Source: Clostridiales bacterium UBA929 (lineage in GTDB: Bacteria > Bacillota > Clostridia > Oscillospirales > UBA929). From it: a DNA stretch of 12,551 bases. How positions within the stretch are numbered: position 1 is the stretch's first letter; each line of letters opens with the position of its first letter. The notes under the pieces were generated by a model. The model made no database searches. It was given only the letters and a program-made list of their open reading frames with translations, and was not told the DNA's origin. Where the stretch lies: NCBI GenBank assembly GCA_002293625.1, contig DBDP01000169.1, positions 215 to 12,765 on the forward strand, in the 5' to 3' direction. A program made the translations under genes and the position numbers. This document shows, one piece after another, positions 1 through 7,149 of the stretch.

Positions 1-1163
1 CCCGCCAGAATAGGGACAAAGCGTTCGAGGGTTTGTTTGCTCCACGCCATCGGGCGGGAACTCAGTCTGGCGGAGAGAATATGGCTGACATGCGGTTCGG
101 TACATCCGCCGTTGTTTGCCGAAGGGTCGGTTGCGCAAATACGGATACCCTTAACGTGCTTCTTCAGATACTCGGCGCTCTCGGTAATCTTTGCGGTACG
201 CTCCGGGCTTATGTGGCTCAGCTTAGATGCCAGTGAATCAACGGCGCTTGTTTCTCCCGCCGACAGAGCGTTGCGAAGCGTATAGTCAAAAAGACTTTTT
301 CCCGCCGGTGATAACCCCGCCGTCATTGTCTTGATCGCTTTATTCTTGTGATACTTGTCAAGTACGAAGGTGACGTTCGGAAACCATTCCAATCCTGTCT
401 TTATCCACTCGGCACCATCCCCGTGGAGGTAGATTCTCGTCCCCTCTAAGTCGTAGCGGCTCTCTACCTCCGTTAACGCCTGCTCCCATAATTCATCAGC
501 GCTTTTCCCGTATTCGCTGATGTGAAAGACATTCCGGCAAAACCCGCGTGACCCTTGCTTCTCGATACCCTCGTATACGCTGATCAGAGGCACAATGCTT
601 TTCCTGCCTCCCACCATCGTCACATGATCCTCATCCGCGTCTATGTGCAACTCCGCGACACGGCGAGGTTCTGCCGCAGTCTTACGGGAATAGCTCCGGC
701 GTATCTTCTCCATTACCGTCTGGCGGCTCACCGCTCCGCCGGTAAGGTACTCACTCGCCTTCCCATACGACATGTCCTTCGCTGTGCGTATCAGAGACAG
801 CGACAACCCTTCGCTCACTCGCTCGCGTTTATCCACACCCAAAACGCTGTCCGTTAGGTATTCATATCCGCCCGATGCTTTTGCGTAATACGTCCGGCGA
901 TAGCTTACCTCGCCAACCAATGTCTGTAGCCGCCGCTCGTCGCCGCGGCGTTCCACCCGGTGTCCCGTCTTCCGGCGGGACGTACGATCCGCTGCGATTG
1001 CCGCGTCCACCGCTTCGGCGTATGCTCCGAGTATCCGTGCCGTAACAACCTTCGTCTCCCGGTATGTTTTTTCTTCGATCTGTGCGAATCCTTCGCCGGA
1101 TGCGATGATGGCGCATATTTTCTTGATGAATTCTCCCGCAATCTCTGTTATAATGGTCTCCAC
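1..1163 (-). CDS. ISLre2-family (UPF0236) transposase, 3' end cut by window edge
   Basis: The minus strand is open from a GTG codon at 1163-1161 to the left edge, giving 387 residues without a stop, so the C-terminus lies outside the window. The start is chosen because AAGGAGG sits 9 nt upstream. The protein reads as an ISLre2 transposase: a helical N-terminus (1-60), a zone rich in Arg/Glu (60-80), then a DDE-type core. Candidate acidic residues are in ELHIDADEDHV (D175/D177), HGDGAEWI (D249) and GGCTEPHVSHILS (E356), followed by the typical SSRPMAWS stretch near residues 369-375. Family members are roughly 400-500 residues, so most of the protein is present and intact. The enzyme would move its own insertion sequence by cut-and-paste or copy-out transposition. 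Only one end of the element is visible, so terminal repeats and target duplication cannot be defined. Confidence 0.9.
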   Translation of the reverse strand, partial: METIITEIAGEFIKKICAIIASGEGFAQIEEKTYRETKVVTARILGAYAEAVDAAIAADRTSRRKTGHRVERRGDERRLQTLVGEVSYRRTYYAKASGGYEYLTDSVLGVDKRERVSEGLSLSLIRTAKDMSYGKASEYLTGGAVSRQTVMEKIRRSYSRKTAAEPRRVAELHIDADEDHVTMVGGRKSIVPLISVYEGIEKQGSRGFCRNVFHISEYGKSADELWEQALTEVESRYDLEGTRIYLHGDGAEWIKTGLEWFPNVTFVLDKYHKNKAIKTMTAGLSPAGKSLFDYTLRNALSAGETSAVDSLASKLSHISPERTAKITESAEYLKKHVKGIRICATDPSANNGGCTEPHVSHILSARLSSRPMAWSKQTLERFVPILA

Positions 1164-1215
1164 AAGAGGTCGCCTCCTTCGTGATTTTTTGAGTCCGGTA
1201 ACTCTATTAAATCAC

Positions 1216-1244
1216 ATGCTGGCTGCCTCTTGTTCCTTTGTCAA
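1216..1244 (-). promoter_or_regulatory. Candidate promoter of the ISLre2 transposase
   Basis: On the minus strand TTGACA (1244-1239) is followed after 17 nt by CAGCAT (1221-1216). The -35 box is perfect but the -10 box is weak (three of six bases). It lies about 55 nt upstream of the transposase GTG, which fits its transcription. Confidence 0.4.
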
Positions 1245-1272
1245 GTTTCTCCTACATTTATTTTACACCGAG

Positions 1273-1301
1273 TTGACAAACGCGCCCGGCTGTACTATAC
1301 T
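1273..1301 (+). promoter_or_regulatory. Strong SigA-type promoter for the thrS leader
   Basis: TTGACA (1273-1278), a 17-nt spacer and TATACT (1296-1301) form a near-consensus vegetative promoter. Transcription would start near 1308 and give a leader of about 270 nt before the thrS ATG. The -35 box, as TTGACAAA at 1273-1280, forms a perfect 8-bp inverted repeat with TTTGTCAA at 1237-1244, the -35 region of the divergent transposase promoter. The insertion sequence end must lie somewhere close by, so this promoter may be native or partly supplied by the element. Confidence 0.75.
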
Positions 1302-1332
1302 GACCGTATTAACCTATTTGGGGGATTCATCC

Positions 1333-1368
1333 ATGAGTCGTATTTCCCGTACTACCGCGAAGAGTTAG
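1333..1368 (+). CDS. Candidate leader peptide with tandem threonine codons
   Basis: About 25 nt after the predicted transcription start an 11-codon ORF reads MSRISRTTAKS and stops at TAG. A G-rich run GGGGGA (1320-1325) 7 nt upstream could serve as ribosome binding site. Codons 7 and 8 are ACT ACC, two adjacent Thr codons, in front of a threonyl-tRNA synthetase gene. That pattern is what a ribosome-stalling attenuator would need, but two Thr codons in 11 can also arise by chance. Translation is not demonstrated. Confidence 0.35.
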   Translation: MSRISRTTAKS

Positions 1369-1385
1369 CGTCAGCCGTCAGCGAT

Positions 1386-1424
1386 CCGCGGACGACAGGC
1401 GTTAGCTCTAACGGTCGTCGGCGG
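1386..1424 (+). promoter_or_regulatory. Leader hairpin 1 (candidate anti-antiterminator)
   Basis: CCGC (1386-1389) pairs with GCGG (1421-1424), GACGAC (1391-1396) with GTCGTC (1414-1419), and GTTA (1401-1404) with TAAC (1409-1412), leaving one G:G mismatch and a small internal loop. The right arm (CGGCGGGG, 1419-1426) can instead pair with CCTTGCCG (1446-1453) of the next hairpin through eight pairs, two of them G:U. The two hairpins therefore have a mutually exclusive alternative. No U-run follows, so this hairpin is not itself a terminator. Confidence 0.5.
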
Positions 1425-1440
1425 GGAGGATATAGATCGT

Positions 1441-1480
1441 TTGTGCCTTGCCGTAGAACCGGTGAGGCACAATTATTTAT
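1441..1480 (+). terminator. Terminator-like hairpin in the thrS leader (candidate attenuator)
   Basis: TTGTGCCTTGCCG (1441-1453) pairs with CGGTGAGGCACAA (1460-1472) in a 13-bp stem with two adjacent wobble pairs and a 6-nt loop, followed by TTATTTAT (1473-1480). The U-tract is interrupted by A, so termination would be partial. It lies about 100 nt upstream of the thrS ATG and inside the transcript, which is where an attenuator is expected. Confidence 0.5.
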
Positions 1481-1500
1481 GCCGAAAGAAGGTGATTGCC

Positions 1501-1578
1501 TTGATTGCGCACTTCATGCGTTCCGACGGGCGGATGACCGCCTGCTCTCCGTTAAACAAAAATATAAGGGAGAGCTGA
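1501..1578 (+). CDS. Candidate 25-codon upstream ORF of thrS
   Basis: A short frame begins at TTG 1501, with AAGAAGG about 8 nt upstream, or at ATG 1516. It ends at TGA 1576-1578, only 2 nt before the thrS ATG. The protein is unrecognised. Its position would suit translational coupling of thrS, or it may just be an open frame in the untranslated leader. A small hairpin (GGGCGG 1528-1533 with CCGCCT 1538-1543) lies within it. Confidence 0.2.
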   Translation: MIAHFMRSDGRMTACSPLNKNIRES

Positions 1579-1580
1579 TT

Positions 1581-2840
1581 ATGAATTGTGAACTACAAGA
1601 AACAAGCGCCGCGCGGGAACACAAAAAGCTCGGCGCGCAGCTCGGATTGTTTTCGACGATGGAGGAGCTGGGGCAGGGATTGGTGCTGTGGCATCCCAAA
1701 GGAGCCGTTGTGCGCTTTCTGCTGGAGCAGTTCAGCCAGAGCGCGCATATGCTCAATGGGTATCTGTGGGCGTATACACCGCACATCGGCCGCTCGCAGC
1801 TCTGGAAGACCTCCGGGCATTTGGAAAACTACAAAGACTCCATGTACAACCCGATCGACATCGACGGCGAGGAATACTACCTCAAACCGATGAACTGCCC
1901 GTTTCACTTCCTCATCTACAACAGCGAGCTTCACTCTTACCGCGATTTGCCCATACGCATGGCGGAGTTCGGGACGGTGTACCGCTATGAGCTGTCCGGC
2001 ACCCTGCACGGACTGACGCGGGTACGGGGTTTTACGCAGGACGATGCGCACATCATTTGCACGCCCGAGCAGATGGCGGGCGAAGTCTCTTTTGCGCTGA
2101 AGTTCTCGTTGTATATCCTGCGGTCGTTTGGGTTAAGCGAGTTCAAGCCGTATATCTCCACCAAGCCGCCGAAGAAAGCCATCGGCTCTGACGAACAATG
2201 GGAGACGGCGACGGAGGTTTTGAGAAACGCGGTTGCCGACGCGGGTTTGACCGCCGAAACAGACGAAGGCGGCGGCGCGTTCTACGGCCCGAAGATCGAC
2301 CTCAAACTGTATGACGCGCTGGGGCGCGAGTGGCAATGCGGCACAATCCAGTTTGACTTTAACCTGCCTGAACGCTTCGGCATGAAGTATGTCGGAAGCG
2401 ACGGCAGAAACCATACGCCGTATGTCGTTCACCGCGCTTTGTTCGGAAGCGTAGAGCGGTTTTGCGCCCTGCTGATCGAGCATTACAACGGGGATTTCCC
2501 GCTGTGGTTCGCGCCGGTTCAATTCGGGATCGTTCCCATCGGAGAGACCCATAACGATTATTGCAAACAGCTGGAAATCAGCCTGAAAAAGCAAGGGTTA
2601 CGCGCCGAGACCGATTGTTCGGAGGCGAACATGCGGGAAAAGATCAGGCGCTTCGAGACGCAAAAGGTTCCCTATATGCTCGTCGCCGGCGACAGGGACA
2701 TCAAGCGGGGCGGTTTCTCCGTCAGGAGCCGGAAGCACGGAAACCTCGGCATGATGACCCTGGAAACTCTGAGCGAGCATATCCGAGATGAATTGGAACA
2801 AGGGAAACCAAAATATATTGCAGGAGGAGAAAGTATATGA
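1581..2840 (+). CDS. thrS: Short threonyl-tRNA synthetase lacking TGS and editing domains
   Basis: This 419-residue protein would attach threonine to tRNA-Thr in the cytoplasm. It begins directly at the class II catalytic core (REHKKLGAQLGLFS, residues 12-25) and has the zinc ligands C106 (KPMNCPFH), H157 (QDDAHI) and H284 (YVVHRALFGS). Motif 2 is at 134-156 (YRYELSG...RVRGFTQDD) and motif 3 GSVER at 289-293. The anticodon-binding domain fills about 308-405. Full-length bacterial ThrRS is near 640 residues, so the TGS and N2 editing domains are absent. The ATG at 1581 is chosen because AAGGGAG lies 8 nt upstream. The frame is open further upstream, but that stretch holds the promoter and leader hairpins and no TGS similarity. 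Short ThrRS forms of this kind are known as second copies or as sole enzymes in some lineages. The 3' end overlaps the asd remnant by ATGA. Confidence 0.92.
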   Translation: MNCELQETSAAREHKKLGAQLGLFSTMEELGQGLVLWHPKGAVVRFLLEQFSQSAHMLNGYLWAYTPHIGRSQLWKTSGHLENYKDSMYNPIDIDGEEYYLKPMNCPFHFLIYNSELHSYRDLPIRMAEFGTVYRYELSGTLHGLTRVRGFTQDDAHIICTPEQMAGEVSFALKFSLYILRSFGLSEFKPYISTKPPKKAIGSDEQWETATEVLRNAVADAGLTAETDEGGGAFYGPKIDLKLYDALGREWQCGTIQFDFNLPERFGMKYVGSDGRNHTPYVVHRALFGSVERFCALLIEHYNGDFPLWFAPVQFGIVPIGETHNDYCKQLEISLKKQGLRAETDCSEANMREKIRRFETQKVPYMLVAGDRDIKRGGFSVRSRKHGNLGMMTLETLSEHIRDELEQGKPKYIAGGESI

Positions 2841-3065
2841 GAGTAGGCGTATTGGGCGTAGGTCCGGTAGGGGAGCACATCGTGCGTGTGCTTCGCGAAA
2901 GAAAATTCCCGGTTGACGGCGACGTCACCGTTATGGCGACGAGAGAACGCGAAGAGATCATTGACGGGAACGCCGTCAGCGTTCAAAAGGTGAGCGAGGC
3001 TCTGTTCCGGCGGCTTGACCTTCAACGCCGTTCAATTCGCCGAAGGGATGCCCCTACTCCGGTAA
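2837..3065 (+). pseudogene. asd: Remnant of aspartate-semialdehyde dehydrogenase (N-terminus only)
   Basis: The ATG overlaps the thrS stop (ATGA at 2837-2840), with GGAGGAG about 7 nt upstream. The first 55 or so residues resemble the NADP-binding start of aspartate-semialdehyde dehydrogenase: MRVGVLGVGPVGEHIVRVL, then RERKFPVDGDVTVMATRERE in the ERNFP region. The family has about 330-360 residues, and the catalytic Cys and His regions are missing. Around 2990-3003 the frame seems to break: the original frame continues with low-complexity Arg-rich sequence to a stop at 3100, while another frame gives SGGLTFNAVQFAEG and stops at TAA 3063-3065. The end is placed there as a compromise. The intact gene would make aspartate semialdehyde for threonine, lysine and methionine, matching its place behind thrS. 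Assignment to asd rests on N-terminal similarity only. Confidence 0.6.
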
Positions 3066-4142
3066 TTCCGGCGTTTCCACCGAGGACAGAGAGCGTATAA
3101 TGCTGCGCGTCCGCACGCCGACCAGCGTATCGAGGTCGCTGCCCGCGGCCTCCAGCTTCTTTTTCGCTTTATCCAGCACGTCGGCGAATTTTTCAAATTC
3201 GCTCTTCACGGAACCCAGCAAAGCCCAAACCTCGCCGGAGCGCCGCTGTATCGCGAGGGTGCGGAAGCCCATTTGCAAGCTGTTTAATAACGCGCCCATC
3301 GTCATTGGCCCCGCGACTGTGATCCTGTAGTCGCGTTGCAATTCGTCCGCCACGCCTCGGCGCACCGCTTCGGCGTATAGCCCCTCAAACGGGAGGAAGA
3401 GGATTCCGAAATCGGTGGTGTAAGGCGGTTGTATGTATTTTTCCCGTATTTCTTTGGCCGATTGCCGGAGACTATCGCGCAAAGCCTTAGCCGCCGCCTC
3501 AACGGTGGCGGGATCCCCCGCTTCATAGGCGTCGCAGAGGGCGGTATAGCGGTCGGCCGGGAACTTGCTGTCGGCGGGGAGCCATACGGGTTCCCCGCCG
3601 CTCCCCGGCATCTTCACGGCATATTCCACCGAAAAGCGCGAACCCGGAACGGTGACGACATTGACGCCGTATTGGTCGGGCGACAGGATTTGGTCGAGGA
3701 TCGCGCCAAGCTGTATCTCGCCCAATATGCCACGCGTCTTCACGCCCGACAAAACCTTTTTAAGGTCACCCACGCCGGCGGCCAGCGTCTGCATCTCGCC
3801 AAGCCCTTTGTATACCTGCTCCAGCCGTTCGTTGACAAGGGAAAAAGACTGGCTGATCCGTGACTCCAGCGTTTTTTGCAGCTTTTCGTCCACCACGCCG
3901 CGTATGGCGTCCAGTTGTTTCGCCGAGCTTTCCTGCATTGCGGCGAGCCGCCGCTCGGTCGTCAGGCGTATCTGTTCCAACTTTTGCTCCTGCTGAAGCT
4001 CCGAACGCGCCATTGCGTCCAGCAGACGGCGCTCCGCGCGTTCCACCGGCTCCGTGAGGCTTTTTTGCCTTGCAAGCAGAATCAGAACAATTACAGAAAC
4101 CAACAGCGAGAGCGCGGACAGCGCGATAATCGCAAGCTCCAT
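3054..4142 (-). CDS. rmuC: RmuC family DNA recombination protein
   Basis: The 362-residue protein has an N-terminal membrane anchor (residues 3-24), a long predicted coiled coil (about 28-120) rich in Glu, Arg and Gln, and the RmuC nuclease-like domain (about 125-350). Residues resembling the PD-(D/E)xK core are E142 in GILGEIQLG and D191/K193 in LPADSKFP. The stretch GILFLPFEGLYAEA (246-259) is also typical. RmuC limits inversions at short inverted repeats in E. coli; its biochemistry is poorly known. The start at 4142 is chosen because it opens the membrane segment; an open frame upstream lies inside the PBP gene. The ATG follows the PBP stop by one base (TGA-T-ATG), so translation is probably coupled. 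The gene ends convergently on the asd remnant, without a visible terminator between them. Confidence 0.9.
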   Translation of the reverse strand: MELAIIALSALSLLVSVIVLILLARQKSLTEPVERAERRLLDAMARSELQQEQKLEQIRLTTERRLAAMQESSAKQLDAIRGVVDEKLQKTLESRISQSFSLVNERLEQVYKGLGEMQTLAAGVGDLKKVLSGVKTRGILGEIQLGAILDQILSPDQYGVNVVTVPGSRFSVEYAVKMPGSGGEPVWLPADSKFPADRYTALCDAYEAGDPATVEAAAKALRDSLRQSAKEIREKYIQPPYTTDFGILFLPFEGLYAEAVRRGVADELQRDYRITVAGPMTMGALLNSLQMGFRTLAIQRRSGEVWALLGSVKSEFEKFADVLDKAKKKLEAAGSDLDTLVGVRTRSIIRSLSSVETPELPE

Positions 4143-4143
4143 A

Positions 4144-6810
4144 TCAGAACGGCCACGGTAAGCCTTCGGGACCGAGTTGCATAGACGGCGTCGGATCCGG
4201 CGGAACAGGCGGTGTCTCGGTCGGGTCAGCCGGGTCGATAGGATCATCCGGCGGGGTTGGGTCAAGACCGCCCGGATCGGAAGGCTCCGACGGGCTGACT
4301 TCCACCGGCGGCGGAGACGGCGGTGTCAGGGTCTCGCAGACCGTGCAATAGGTGTTGTATGGCGTCGCGCCGTCCGTTCCTACGGCTGTAACAGGGTACA
4401 TCCCTTCGGGAACCACGTCGCCGCGCATGTCGGCGGGAAGGACGAATTGTTCGTCGGCGAGGGACATGGGCAGCGGGGCGTGACGGTTGATGTTCAATAA
4501 AGCGCGTTTCGCACGCACCTCTTCGGCGCAGAATTCACCCGCGAGGCGGTTGGATAGAGTGCATACGTCCACGAGGGTATGCACATTACAGCGCGTCTTC
4601 GGAATGTCGTCTCTGTCTAAAAAGCCGGTTGCGATGCGGTTCCCGCGCGGGTCAAGGCGGCAGGCATCGGTGGCCGGCAGACCGCTGTCTATGCAATAGG
4701 TATACTCTACCAAACCGTCCGGCACGTAAAACTCTTTACGATCCAAACCCTCATGCACTTTTTCCATGACTTGCCGCCACATATGGACGGCGGGATTCCC
4801 TACATGCTGAGCAAAGAAGGACATATTGCGCGGAATGCGGTAACCGAACCAGCAGGCGGCGGTGTAATATGGGGTGAAGCCGGCGAACCAGCGGTCTTTA
4901 TTTTCGCTTGTCGTTCCCGTCTTTCCGGCGACCGGCATACTGACGTCTCTGAATCTGGCGCTGCCGCCGGTACCGGACGCGACCGCGTTGATTAAGCAGG
5001 TGCGCATGTAGTAGGCGGTCTTTTCCTTCATTGCCTGAACGGATTCGGAGCGGTTGTCCAGTATGGTCGCGCCCTCGCTGTCGGCGACGAGCGTATAAGT
5101 GCGGCTTTCGTGGCGGATTCCGGCGTCGTTCGCCATAGCGGAGTAAGCGGCGGTCATGTCGCGTACCGTAACGCCCTCGGTCAGAGCGCCGAACGCGAGC
5201 GGTGACGCTGCGACGTCGGTCAGCGTTTGGTTGCCGGACGCTTTGGACTCAACGAGTGTGGAGATGCCGAGACGCTCCGTCGCGAACTTAAAGGACTGCG
5301 GATAGGTGATTCTTTCTAAAACCTGCACCGACACGGCGTTTTTGGACTGCGTGACGGCGTTGAGGACACTCATTCGTCCTTCGTAGCGAGCCGGAGAGTT
5401 CCGCGGCCACCCTCTTCCACTTACTTCGCGTACCGGCATATCGTCAATCGGCGTATACGGCGTGGCGACTCCCAGCTCAAAGGCGGGGGTGTAGACGGCA
5501 ATCGGTTTGAACGACGAACCGGGCTGCCGCTTCATCATGGTGGCGTTGTTGCGCACGCGGTCGCCCGTTTTCTCCCTCCCGCCGATCATTGCCTTAATCT
5601 CGCCGGTGTATTGGTCGGCGATCATCATCGCCGATTCGGGCGGCTCGGCGTCGGGAGTTTCCGGCCAACTCGCCGGGTCTTCCCATACGTCGTCTAAGAT
5701 TTTTTGGATGTCCATATCCATGCAGGTGTAAATATGCAGCCCGCCCGAGTAGATGTAGTCGGACGCCAGCTCGAGGGAGTAGCCGTACTCGCTCATCAAG
5801 TCGTTCTGAACGTCGGTAATCACTTGATCGACATACCATGAGTTCAATGAGGCGCTTTCAGACGCGGTGCGCCGCGCGTAAACGAGCGGCTGATACTTCG
5901 CGATGTTGTATTCGTGGCGGGAGATAATCTGCTGGTTATACATCTCGCTGAGAATAACCTCCTGCCGCCGCTTCGCGTTGTTCGGGCGGGTGAAGGGATT
6001 GTAGAAAGACGGGTTGTTGGTGATACCGGCGAGAAGGGCGCATTCGGCAAGCGTCAGCTCGTCGAGTGTTTTGTTGAAATACGTTTCCGCCGCCGTCACC
6101 ACGCCGCTGCAGCCGTTGCCGAGCGGAATCATGTTCAGGTAGGATTCCATTATCAGCTCTTTGCCTTCCTGCCCCGGGTATTTTCGCTCGAAGGCCAGCG
6201 CGCGGAAGATTTCGTTCAGTTTTCGTGAAACGGTTACGTCTTTATCTTGGGTAATAATGCGAATGAGCTGCTGGGTAATCGTCGAGCCGCCATACTGGTC
6301 GCCGCCCGTCAGCATACTCAAAAAAGCTCCCGCCGTGCGTTTCCAGTCCACGCCGTCATGCTGCCAAAAACGCCTGTCCTCTATCGCGACAAAGGCGTCG
6401 ATCAAAGCGGCGGGAATCTCGTCATACGATGCCCGCACACGATTTTCTTCCCCGGTAAACGTGTCGATTTCCACCCAGCCATCCGAATTTTCCGGGTCGT
6501 GGGCATAGACATGGGAAGAGAGGTTGAGGGAGTACATCTCCAGCTCGACGTTGGTGTCCACATCGAGGTAACGTGTTATATAAATTGCGCCGAACACGCC
6601 AACGATCGTGCCTGTCAGCAGCACAATCAGCAGCAACGTCACGGCAATCCGCCCCACAACGCCCATCACCGAGCCGAGCGCGCGACCAAATCCCCGCAGC
6701 CCCGTCTTGATGTTGGGGTTGAAAACTTTCTCCGCGCCCTTTTTGATCGTACGACCTACGGCGATGAAGAAAAACTTTATGTTTCGCAGGATTTTCTTTA
6801 GCTGCTCCAT
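4144..6810 (-). CDS. Class A penicillin-binding protein (PBP1A-type transglycosylase/transpeptidase)
   Basis: This 888-residue bifunctional enzyme polymerises and cross-links peptidoglycan outside the membrane. It has a short basic cytoplasmic tail, one membrane segment (about 55-78), a GT51 glycosyltransferase domain (about 128-300) with EDRRFWQHDGVD (catalytic E144) and GGSTITQQ (174-181), and a transpeptidase domain (about 390-680). The transpeptidase motifs are intact: SSFK with S432 and K435, SKN at 489-491, and KTGT at 630-633. A Cys-containing region (C706-C825) follows, then a Pro/Asp/Glu-rich tail from about 829 to 888. The ATG has GGAGGAGG 10 nt upstream. The gene lies between DUF2442 (54 nt upstream) and rmuC (1 nt downstream) on one strand, so they are likely co-transcribed. 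Length and motif order are normal for the family. Whether to call it ponA or pbpF cannot be decided here. Confidence 0.95.
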   Translation of the reverse strand: MEQLKKILRNIKFFFIAVGRTIKKGAEKVFNPNIKTGLRGFGRALGSVMGVVGRIAVTLLLIVLLTGTIVGVFGAIYITRYLDVDTNVELEMYSLNLSSHVYAHDPENSDGWVEIDTFTGEENRVRASYDEIPAALIDAFVAIEDRRFWQHDGVDWKRTAGAFLSMLTGGDQYGGSTITQQLIRIITQDKDVTVSRKLNEIFRALAFERKYPGQEGKELIMESYLNMIPLGNGCSGVVTAAETYFNKTLDELTLAECALLAGITNNPSFYNPFTRPNNAKRRQEVILSEMYNQQIISRHEYNIAKYQPLVYARRTASESASLNSWYVDQVITDVQNDLMSEYGYSLELASDYIYSGGLHIYTCMDMDIQKILDDVWEDPASWPETPDAEPPESAMMIADQYTGEIKAMIGGREKTGDRVRNNATMMKRQPGSSFKPIAVYTPAFELGVATPYTPIDDMPVREVSGRGWPRNSPARYEGRMSVLNAVTQSKNAVSVQVLERITYPQSFKFATERLGISTLVESKASGNQTLTDVAASPLAFGALTEGVTVRDMTAAYSAMANDAGIRHESRTYTLVADSEGATILDNRSESVQAMKEKTAYYMRTCLINAVASGTGGSARFRDVSMPVAGKTGTTSENKDRWFAGFTPYYTAACWFGYRIPRNMSFFAQHVGNPAVHMWRQVMEKVHEGLDRKEFYVPDGLVEYTYCIDSGLPATDACRLDPRGNRIATGFLDRDDIPKTRCNVHTLVDVCTLSNRLAGEFCAEEVRAKRALLNINRHAPLPMSLADEQFVLPADMRGDVVPEGMYPVTAVGTDGATPYNTYCTVCETLTPPSPPPVEVSPSEPSDPGGLDPTPPDDPIDPADPTETPPVPPDPTPSMQLGPEGLPWPF

Positions 6811-6864
6811 TCCGTTAGCGCCTCCTCCGCGCCAAATCCCGCCGTGTCAGCGGCTGTTTTGTTT

Positions 6865-7134
6865 TTAATAGTCGGGGCAATTCTCATAAATCACATCGGG
6901 GAAAATGTCAATACATTCCATTGCGTTATAGCCACCGGCTACGTCCCATGCCAGCGTATGGCTCAGCACGACGCAGCGGGACTTGAAAAAATCCTTATTG
7001 CCAAGGCAAGAAAAAATACCGCCCTTGCCGATAACGGGCTTCGCGTCAAAAACCTTAACCCTGCCGTCGTCAAAGTAAACATTTACGGTGAAATCGTCTT
7101 GCGGCGCGACTTGGTAAATACTTGGCCGCAGCAT
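6865..7134 (-). CDS. DUF2442 domain protein
   Basis: The 89-residue protein begins MLRPSIYQVAPQDDFTVNVYF and continues DDGRVKVFDAKPVI, the usual N-terminal pattern of DUF2442. It ends with AMECIDIFPDVIYENC, matching the family's DIxPDxLYE-like end. The ATG has a GGAGGGAG ribosome binding site 6 nt upstream. It starts 15 nt after the end of a broken DUF4160 gene. DUF4160 and DUF2442 genes are often neighbours and have been suggested to behave like toxin-antitoxin partners, but the function is unproven. The gene itself appears intact. Confidence 0.85.
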   Translation of the reverse strand: MLRPSIYQVAPQDDFTVNVYFDDGRVKVFDAKPVIGKGGIFSCLGNKDFFKSRCVVLSHTLAWDVAGGYNAMECIDIFPDVIYENCPDY

Positions 7135-7149
7135 TTTTTCTCCCTCCCT

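Noticed and set aside
1351..1360. ACTACCGCG resembling the 3' half of a T-box sequence
   Set aside because: It lies only about 45 nt after the predicted transcription start, with no room for a Stem I, and lacks the GGGTGG half.
1230..1580. N-terminal extension of thrS from 1230
   Set aside because: It spans the promoter and both leader hairpins, has no TGS or editing motif, and the ATG at 1581 has a good ribosome binding site.
3593..4142. Several 100-140 codon plus-strand ORFs across rmuC
   Set aside because: They are shadows of the RmuC coding frame, without plausible ribosome binding sites or motifs.
6247..6801. 184-codon plus-strand ORF opposite the PBP gene
   Set aside because: It is antisense to conserved GT51 coding sequence and shows no recognisable family pattern.
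6835..6870. CCGC/GCGG hairpin followed by a T-rich run on the plus strand
   Set aside because: The stem is only 4 bp and no plus-strand gene ends there.
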